DNA from: Actinomycetes bacterium
GTDB lineage: Bacteria > Actinomycetota > Actinomycetes > S36-B12
Length of the DNA stretch: 56,806 nucleotides
Reading direction: 5' to 3'
Assembly (NCBI GenBank): GCA_024641635.1
Contig: JAHECS010000006.1
Location: forward strand, 31,062 to 87,867
The notes under the pieces were generated by a model. That model did not search any database. It worked only from the letters and a program-made list of their open reading frames with translations, and was not told where the DNA came from. A program made the translations under genes and the position numbers. Every line of letters begins with the position of its first letter. The first letter of the stretch is position 1. Shown piece after piece: positions 51,918 through 56,806 of the stretch.

Positions 51918-54452
51918 CTACTCGGTGCTGATCGCCTCGAGGACGTTGAGCCTGCCTGCCCGGAAGGCCGGCCACAGTGCCGCGAGAACGCCCACCACTC
52001 CGGCGAGCACGAGGAAGAACGCCAAGCCCGCCCACGGGATCTCCAGCACCTCGATCCCCTGGTCGACGAGCGTCCGCTGCAGGGACACGGCGAACCACAC
52101 TCCGAGCCCGAGGCCGACGACCGCGCCGAACACGGCGATGACGAGGGCCTCCAGCACGACCATCGATCGGATCTGGCGCCGCAAGGCGCCGACCGCACGC
52201 AGCATCCCGATCTCCCGCGTCCTCTCGACGACCGAGAGCACGAGCGTGTTCACGATGCCGAGGATCGCGATGAGGATCGCCAGGCTCAGCAGCATGACCA
52301 TGACGAGCAGGATCTGGTCCACGCTGCTGGTGATCTGAGCCTTGAACTCGGCCTGGCTCTGCACCTGCACCGTCGGGTAGTCCGCGAGCCCGGCCTCGAG
52401 GTCGGACTGCAGCTGGCCCAGGTCGGCCCCCTCGGCGGCAAGCACGTAGACGAACGAGTCCCCGACGGCGACGTCGGCCTCGGCAAGTGAGGCGCGATCC
52501 ACCACGTAGCCCGAGTAGGCGCCGGCCGGCTCGTAGAGGGCGGTCACGCGATACTCGAGGGTCGCCCCCGTCGGCAGCTGCACGCTCACCGGGTCGCCCG
52601 CGGCAATCCCCTGGTCGGCGGCGGTCTGCGTGTCAACGGCCACTCCCCCTGCGCCGACGTCCGCGAGGGAGCCGGCCACGAACGGCAGGGTGATCATGCG
52701 GCCGAGTGCACCGGGGTCCGCGGCCACGAGGAGCGTCCCGGTGTCGGCCACCTGCACCGGCACCAGCTTGACGCCGGCCACTGCCGCGACTCCCTCCGTC
52801 GCAGCCAGGTCTGAGGCGACCTGCTCCGGGAACGGACGCTGCGCACCGCTGCTGACGAGGAACTCCGCTCCGATGACGCGATCGATCACCTCGGTGATGG
52901 ATGCCTTGGCCGAGGTGGCGAAGATCGTGAGCGCCGACACCAGGGCGAGGCCGATCATGAGCGCTGAGGCCGTGGCTGCGGTGCGCCGGGGCTGGCGCTC
53001 GGCGTTCTGCACGGCGAGCGAGCCGACCGTTCCGAACAGGCGCGGGAAGGCGAAGCCGAGCACGCGCACGAGCGGACCGGCGATGGCGGGGCTGACCACG
53101 ATGGCCCCCACCAGGGCACCGACGACGCCGAGGCCGACGAGCTGCGACCCCGATCCGCCGCCGGACGCCGCACCCGCCGTCATCGCCGCGAGACCCCCCG
53201 CAAGGAGCAGCGTCCCGAGGACGGCGCGCAGCCTCAGCGACCGCGTCGGCAGCGCGACGTCATCGCGGAGTGCTGCCATCGGCGGGATCCGTGAGGCGCG
53301 GATGGCAGGAGACAGGGCCGCGATCACGGTGACGAGGACGCCGATCGCCACTCCCACGACGATCGTGCGCGGCAGCACGACGAGACCCTCGGTCGGGATG
53401 TCCGCGCCCAGGGCGCCGAACAGGCCCTCCAGCCCGAACGCGACGCCGACGCCCACCGCGATACCGAGGACGGCCCCGACAAGGCCGAGGACCGCCGACT
53501 CGAGGATGAGGGATCGCACCAGCTGCCCACGGGTGGCGCCGAGGGCGCGGAGGAGCGCGAGTTCCCTGCTGCGCTGGGCGACGAGCATCGAGAAGGTGTT
53601 GAGGATGATGAACGTGCCCACGAACAGGGCGATCCCGGCGAAGACGAGCAGGAAGATGTTGACGAACGCGAGCCCCTCGGTGATCTGCGCGGTGGCATCG
53701 TCCGCCGCCTCCTGGCCCGTGCGCACCGTCACGCCGTCACCGACCACGGCACGGACGGCGGCAGCCAGCGCATCCTGCGTGACGGATTCCGACGCCACCA
53801 CGTCGATCTCCGTGTACGCGTCCTCTCCCCCCAGGAGGAGCTCCTGCGCGAAGTCCGTGGAGAAGGCTGCGATGGTGGCACCCGCGAGGTTCCCGGAGGT
53901 GCCGTATCGGAACACGCCCGCCAGGGTCACCGACAGGGGCCCGGTGGGCGTGACCAGCCGCACGGTGTCGCCTACCGAGTAGCCGGACTTCTCCGCCGAC
54001 ACCGAGTCCAGGGCGACCTCGTTCGGGGCAGACGGCCCTCGGCCCTCCACGAGCCGGAAGGGCGTGAGCCGCTCGTCGTCGGACCAGTTGCTGCCGAACT
54101 GCGGGGCACCGGGCGTTCCGAGCACCTCCCCCGCCTGGTCCACGACCGAGACTCCGTCGACCAGCACCTGTCCGCCGGCTGCGGCGACTCCTTGGACGGC
54201 GCGAACATCGTCGAGCGTCGACCCCGGCATGGTCGGCACCGTGCCGGCGAATGCTCGCCCGCCCGAATCCTGCGCAGGCGTCACGACGACGTCGGACGAG
54301 GTGTCGGCGAAGAGGTTGGTGAACGTGGTGTTGAGCGTGTCGGTGAAGATCAGGGTGCCGACCACGAAGCCGACCCCGAGGACGATGGCCACGCCGGAGA
54401 GGATGAGGCGGAGCTTGTGGTGCAGCAGGCTCCGCCATGCGCTGCGCAGCAT
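51918..54452 (-). CDS. ABC transporter permease, FtsX/MacB type with two FtsX domains
   Basis: An 844-aa permease. N-terminal helix (16-40) and a large extracytoplasmic MacB_PCD domain (about 45-250), three helices (about 265-385), a mid-region helix cluster, a second periplasmic domain (about 490-700) and three C-terminal helices (about 715-835). The second FtsX signature is ILGIVNTLVLSVVERTREIGMLRAVGALRRQI. Such permeases use mechanotransmission to export lipids, peptides or lipoproteins. The start is 4 bp after the ATPase stop. Substrate unknown. Confidence 0.9.
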   Translation of the reverse strand: MLRSAWRSLLHHKLRLILSGVAIVLGVGFVVGTLIFTDTLNTTFTNLFADTSSDVVVTPAQDSGGRAFAGTVPTMPGSTLDDVRAVQGVAAAGGQVLVDGVSVVDQAGEVLGTPGAPQFGSNWSDDERLTPFRLVEGRGPSAPNEVALDSVSAEKSGYSVGDTVRLVTPTGPLSVTLAGVFRYGTSGNLAGATIAAFSTDFAQELLLGGEDAYTEIDVVASESVTQDALAAAVRAVVGDGVTVRTGQEAADDATAQITEGLAFVNIFLLVFAGIALFVGTFIILNTFSMLVAQRSRELALLRALGATRGQLVRSLILESAVLGLVGAVLGIAVGVGVAFGLEGLFGALGADIPTEGLVVLPRTIVVGVAIGVLVTVIAALSPAIRASRIPPMAALRDDVALPTRSLRLRAVLGTLLLAGGLAAMTAGAASGGGSGSQLVGLGVVGALVGAIVVSPAIAGPLVRVLGFAFPRLFGTVGSLAVQNAERQPRRTAATASALMIGLALVSALTIFATSAKASITEVIDRVIGAEFLVSSGAQRPFPEQVASDLAATEGVAAVAGVKLVPVQVADTGTLLVAADPGALGRMITLPFVAGSLADVGAGGVAVDTQTAADQGIAAGDPVSVQLPTGATLEYRVTALYEPAGAYSGYVVDRASLAEADVAVGDSFVYVLAAEGADLGQLQSDLEAGLADYPTVQVQSQAEFKAQITSSVDQILLVMVMLLSLAILIAILGIVNTLVLSVVERTREIGMLRAVGALRRQIRSMVVLEALVIAVFGAVVGLGLGVWFAVSLQRTLVDQGIEVLEIPWAGLAFFLVLAGVVGVLAALWPAFRAGRLNVLEAISTE

Positions 54453-54456
54453 GGCG

Positions 54457-55233
54457 CTAGGACCTCCGGCCCTTGCCGTCGAAGCCCTTCATGCGGTCCA
54501 GGACCCGGTCCGGCGTCGGATCCTCCATCGTGTCGACGATGAGCCCGTCGGCCAGGAAGAGCACGTGATCGGCGTAGGACGCGGCCGTGGGGTCATGCGT
54601 GACCATGACGATCGTCTGGCCGAACTCGTCGACGCTGCGGCGCAGGAAGGACAGCACCTCAGCACCGGCACGCGAGTCCAGGTTCCCGGTCGGCTCGTCC
54701 GCGAAGACGATCTGCGGCCGACTGGCGAGCGCCCGAGCCGCGGCGACGCGCTGCTGCTGGCCCCCGGAGAGCTGGCTGGGCCGGTTCCGCAGCCGATCTC
54801 GCAGGCCGATCGTGTCGATGACCGCGTCCACCCACTCCTGGTCGACGGGACGGCCCGCGATGTCCATGGGGAGGGTGATGTTCTCGAGTGCCGACAGCGT
54901 CGGGACGAGGTTGAACGCCTGGAAGACGAAACCGACGGCGTCTCGCCTCAGCCGCGTGAGGTCGTTGTCCTTCAGCGTCGTCAGGTCGACGTCACCGATG
55001 TAGACCTTGCCCGACGTCACCGAGTCCAGGCCGGCGCACACGTGCATGAGCGTGGACTTCCCCGAACCGGACGGTCCCATGATGGCCGTGAACCGCCCAC
55101 GGTCGAACTCGACGCTGACAGCGTCGAGCGCCGTGACCGCGGTGTCGCCCTCCCCGTAGACCTTGGTCAGGCCCACCGCCCTCGCGGCAGGCCCAGCCTC
55201 GTCGGAGGGGACGCTGAGTGGTGCGGTGCTCAC
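54457..55233 (-). CDS. ABC transporter ATP-binding protein, LolD/MacB type
   Basis: A 258-aa ATPase: Walker A GPSGSGKST, Q-loop VFQAFNLVP, signature LSGGQQQRVAAARAL, Walker B IVFADEPTGNLD, switch His VTHDP. The sequence around TALDAVSVEFDRGRFTAIMGPSGSGKST is characteristic of FtsX-partner ATPases. GTG 55233 with GGAG seven bases before. Energises the downstream permease. Confidence 0.93.
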   Translation of the reverse strand: MSTAPLSVPSDEAGPAARAVGLTKVYGEGDTAVTALDAVSVEFDRGRFTAIMGPSGSGKSTLMHVCAGLDSVTSGKVYIGDVDLTTLKDNDLTRLRRDAVGFVFQAFNLVPTLSALENITLPMDIAGRPVDQEWVDAVIDTIGLRDRLRNRPSQLSGGQQQRVAAARALASRPQIVFADEPTGNLDSRAGAEVLSFLRRSVDEFGQTIVMVTHDPTAASYADHVLFLADGLIVDTMEDPTPDRVLDRMKGFDGKGRRS

Positions 55234-55286
55234 GGCTGCTCCGAGTGGTCGCCCAATGGTGCGACCACCCTATGCGTCGGCTCCGC

Positions 55287-55736
55287 TCAGGCGCGGGCCT
55301 CTGCCGCGCGGAGGCGTCCCACGATGACCTTGAGCATGGTGATGGCCACCGTCGGGTTCTCCTCGAGGATGGGCCTGAACGCCCAGGCGGTCAGGGCGAA
55401 CGCCCTCATCCCCTCCGGCCCGGCGTGGACCGTGGCCGTTCTCGGCTGGCCGTCGATGAGCGATGCCTCCCCGAAGTACTGGCCGGCGGTGAGACTCGCG
55501 CGACGATCTCCGTGGACGTCGATGTCCGCGCCGCCGTCGAGGATGACGTAGAAGCAGACGCCCTCCTTCGAGAAGGACGACCAGTTCTTGACCTCGGCCC
55601 CCTCCTCCACCACGAGAACGCCCGGATCGTAGGACCGGACCGTGCCGTACGAGGCGATCTTCTTGAGGACCTTGGGGGGCAGTCCCTCGAAGAGGTCGAT
55701 TGCCCCCAGATGCCGCATGATCTCGTCGTCGCTCAT
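55287..55736 (-). CDS. Stand-alone cyclic-nucleotide-binding domain protein
   Basis: A 149-aa CNB fold without a DNA-binding domain: FEGLPPKVLKKIASYGTVRSYDPGVLVVEEG, then FYVILDGGADIDV, then the phosphate-cassette region YFGEASLIDGQPRTATVHAG (the GE...RTA pattern of cNMP-binding sites), then a C-terminal helix. It could be a cAMP-responsive partner protein. TACTGT (complement of 55743-55748) is 6 nt before ATG 55736 and no Shine-Dalgarno is present: probably leaderless. Divergent from flavodoxin. Confidence 0.86.
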   Translation of the reverse strand: MSDDEIMRHLGAIDLFEGLPPKVLKKIASYGTVRSYDPGVLVVEEGAEVKNWSSFSKEGVCFYVILDGGADIDVHGDRRASLTAGQYFGEASLIDGQPRTATVHAGPEGMRAFALTAWAFRPILEENPTVAITMLKVIVGRLRAAEARA

Positions 55737-55742
55737 GCGGGC

Positions 55743-55748
55743 ACAGTA
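55743..55748 (-). promoter_or_regulatory. -10 hexamer (TACTGT) of probable leaderless CNB gene
   Basis: Read on the minus strand, TACTGT ends 6 nt before ATG 55736, placing transcription start at the start codon. Confidence 0.5.
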
Positions 55749-55837
55749 GTGGACGATGCCCCGCGCGCGAGGCCTGTTTCGAACCACAGTCTGCGCCGGG
55801 TACACCTCTGGGCAGGGCATCACGTGGCCCTCATGAT

Positions 55838-55843
55838 TACCGT
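55838..55843 (+). promoter_or_regulatory. -10 hexamer (TACCGT) of probable leaderless flavodoxin gene
   Basis: TACCGT ends 7 nt before ATG 55851, which supports that start over the in-frame ATG at 55833. Confidence 0.5.
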
Positions 55844-55850
55844 GGATGAC

Positions 55851-56369
55851 ATGAAGGCTGTGGTGATCTACGAGTCCATGTTCGGCGACAACCAGCAGGT
55901 GGCCCGTGAGGTCGCCGCGGGGCTTGTCGACAGCGGGGTGGACGCCGAGGCCGTCGAGGTCGGCGAGGCCCCCACGACGGTCGACGATGACGTCACCCTT
56001 CTGGTGGTCGGCTCCCCCAATCACGCGTGGAGCATGCCGCGCGAGCAGACCCGTCAGGACGCCGCGACGAAGAGCGACAAGCCGATCATCAGCCAGGGCC
56101 GAGGGGTCCGCGAGTGGCTGGACGACGCTGCCCTTCCGCCCGGCCTGCGCACGGCCGCCTACGACACCCGCGGATCGCACCCGAAGGCCGTCGTCCGGTT
56201 CGACCACGCGTCGACGAGCATCGAGAAGGGCCTGGCCAGGCTGGGCGGCACGAGGGTGGCCCGCGCCGAGCACTTCCTCGTGGCCGGGATGACCGGACCG
56301 CTGGAACCAGGCGAACTGGAGCGGGCCCGGGCCTGGGGCATCCAGCTCGGCGCGAGCCTGCCAGCCTGA
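55851..56369 (+). CDS. Flavodoxin-domain protein
   Basis: A 172-aa protein starting [24 protein letters not shown]: the FMN phosphate loop (ESMFGDNQ) follows the first strand. [20 protein letters not shown] and [11 protein letters not shown] are further FMN-site loops as in actinobacterial flavodoxin-like proteins. Likely an FMN electron carrier or NAD(P)H quinone reductase relative. ATG 55851 is chosen for the TACCGT -10 at 7 nt and the canonical start; ATG 55833 is possible. Confidence 0.87.
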   Translation: MKAVVIYESMFGDNQQVAREVAAGLVDSGVDAEAVEVGEAPTTVDDDVTLLVVGSPNHAWSMPREQTRQDAATKSDKPIISQGRGVREWLDDAALPPGLRTAAYDTRGSHPKAVVRFDHASTSIEKGLARLGGTRVARAEHFLVAGMTGPLEPGELERARAWGIQLGASLPA

Positions 56370-56583
56370 TCAGACGCGCAGGCGGGGGGTGATGTTTGCC
56401 CTTTGCCCCCCGGTAGGGGAGACTTACCGCAGGAAGGCGACTTCCTCACTTGAAGCTTCACACGCCACCCCAGTCGTGCTCGGCACAACCGGAGCCAGGC
56501 ACGGGACGCGACGGGTGCGGGAAATCGGCAGCCACGTGATGGGCAACCGTCCGCCACGATCTTTACAAGAAGGAATGCGCACC
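56370..56583 (+). promoter_or_regulatory. 214-bp region with hairpins before the cold-shock gene
   Basis: No gene seen. Contains AGGAAG-GCGA-CTTCCT (56431-56446), a perfect 6-bp stem with a GNRA tetraloop, and the 10-bp palindrome TGAAGCTTCA (56451-56460). A long structured 5' leader is usual for cold-shock genes. I could not identify a -10 with confidence. Confidence 0.5.
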
Positions 56584-56787
56584 ATGGCTCAAGGCACTGT
56601 CAAGTGGTTCAACGCGGAGAAGGGCTTCGGCTTCATCGAGCAGGCCGATGGCGGCCCCGACGTGTTCGTCCACTACTCGGCCATCGACTCCAGCGGCTAC
56701 CGCTCGCTGGACGAGAACCAGACCGTCGAGTTCGAGATCACCCAGGGTCCGAAGGGCCCGCAGGCCGACAAGGTCCGCGTGATCTGA
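56584..56787 (+). CDS. Cold-shock protein
   Basis: A 67-aa CspA-family RNA chaperone: [33 protein letters not shown] with RNP1 (KGFGFI) and RNP2 (VFVHY) motifs intact, ending [10 protein letters not shown]. Full length for the family. Upstream AGAAGGAATGCGCACC provides the ribosome binding site. It is the last gene; the final 19 bases of the window show nothing. Confidence 0.95.
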   Translation: MAQGTVKWFNAEKGFGFIEQADGGPDVFVHYSAIDSSGYRSLDENQTVEFEITQGPKGPQADKVRVI

Positions 56788-56806
56788 TCGACTCACCCTG
56801 AAGTGA

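Noticed and set aside
55737-56273. N-terminal extension of the CNB gene antisense to flavodoxin
   Set aside because: The CNB domain starts at 55736 with its own -10, and the extension is an antisense shadow of flavodoxin.

Overview
The window is very GC-rich, densely coding chromosomal DNA. Most genes have GTG or ATG starts, many neighbours overlap by 4 bp (GTGA/ATGA), and intergenic gaps are short. Several genes lack a ribosome binding site and instead carry a TANNNT -10 hexamer 6-7 nt before the start codon, the usual layout of leaderless genes in Actinomycetota. With the long-form phosphotransacetylase, SIMPL, LemA/DUF2207, DUF1918, mini zinc-ribbon and MOSC genes, this points to a high-GC actinobacterium. 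I cannot name the genus. I saw no transposase, phage gene, CRISPR array, rRNA or convincing tRNA.

Layout. 1-3343: 5' part of pta and a divergent membrane diguanylate cyclase. 3348-7480: a translationally coupled operon read leftward (TetR, macrolide-type glycosyltransferase, glucosamine-kinase-like APH-fold kinase, SIS-domain sugar isomerase). 7612-14410: a polyamine uptake and oxidation operon read rightward (potD-potB-potC-potA, amine oxidase, aldehyde dehydrogenase). A 20-bp palindrome overlaps the -10 hexamers of both. 14431-16353: alpha/beta hydrolase, small membrane protein and an LCIB-type (theta-like) carbonic anhydrase homologue behind a three-half-site operator. 16415-25580: SOUL protein, MFS-MDR-SDR operon, tiny membrane protein, SulP transporter, second GGDEF protein, LemA and DUF2207 proteins. 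25587-32357: membrane metzincin, YbjN-like protein, then a tight operon of an acetyl-CoA-synthetase-like enzyme, 2-oxoacid dehydrogenase E1alpha, E1beta and E2, and a free acyl carrier protein, with no E3. 32512-38135: small proteins, a GT2 synthase, third GGDEF protein, two small membrane proteins, a SIMPL lipoprotein and a DsbA-like oxidoreductase. 38505-43644: LacI regulator, class I aldolase, MOSC protein, FAD flavoprotein and HAD phosphatase. 43656-49910: SDR, zinc ribbon, SpoIIAA-like protein, Sir2, alcohol dehydrogenase, VOC protein, aldo-keto reductase, PIG-L deacetylase and a 55-aa six-cysteine protein. The last two flank a CsoR/CstR-type operator. 49917-56787: secreted nuclease-like protein, DUF1918, a 50-aa zinc ribbon with a structured leader, a LolD/FtsX-type ABC exporter, a solo cyclic-nucleotide-binding protein, flavodoxin and a cold-shock protein.

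The strongest candidates for something new are: (1) the E1/E2/ACP/acyl-CoA-synthetase operon, which could load a decarboxylated 2-oxoacid unit onto an ACP; (2) the CsoR/CstR-like operator shared by a cysteine-rich mini-protein and a PIG-L deacetylase; (3) the TetR switch linking an amino-sugar/glycosyltransferase operon to polyamine catabolism; and (4) the structured leader of the 50-aa zinc-ribbon gene. All functional statements come from reading translations and motifs by eye; no database search was run.
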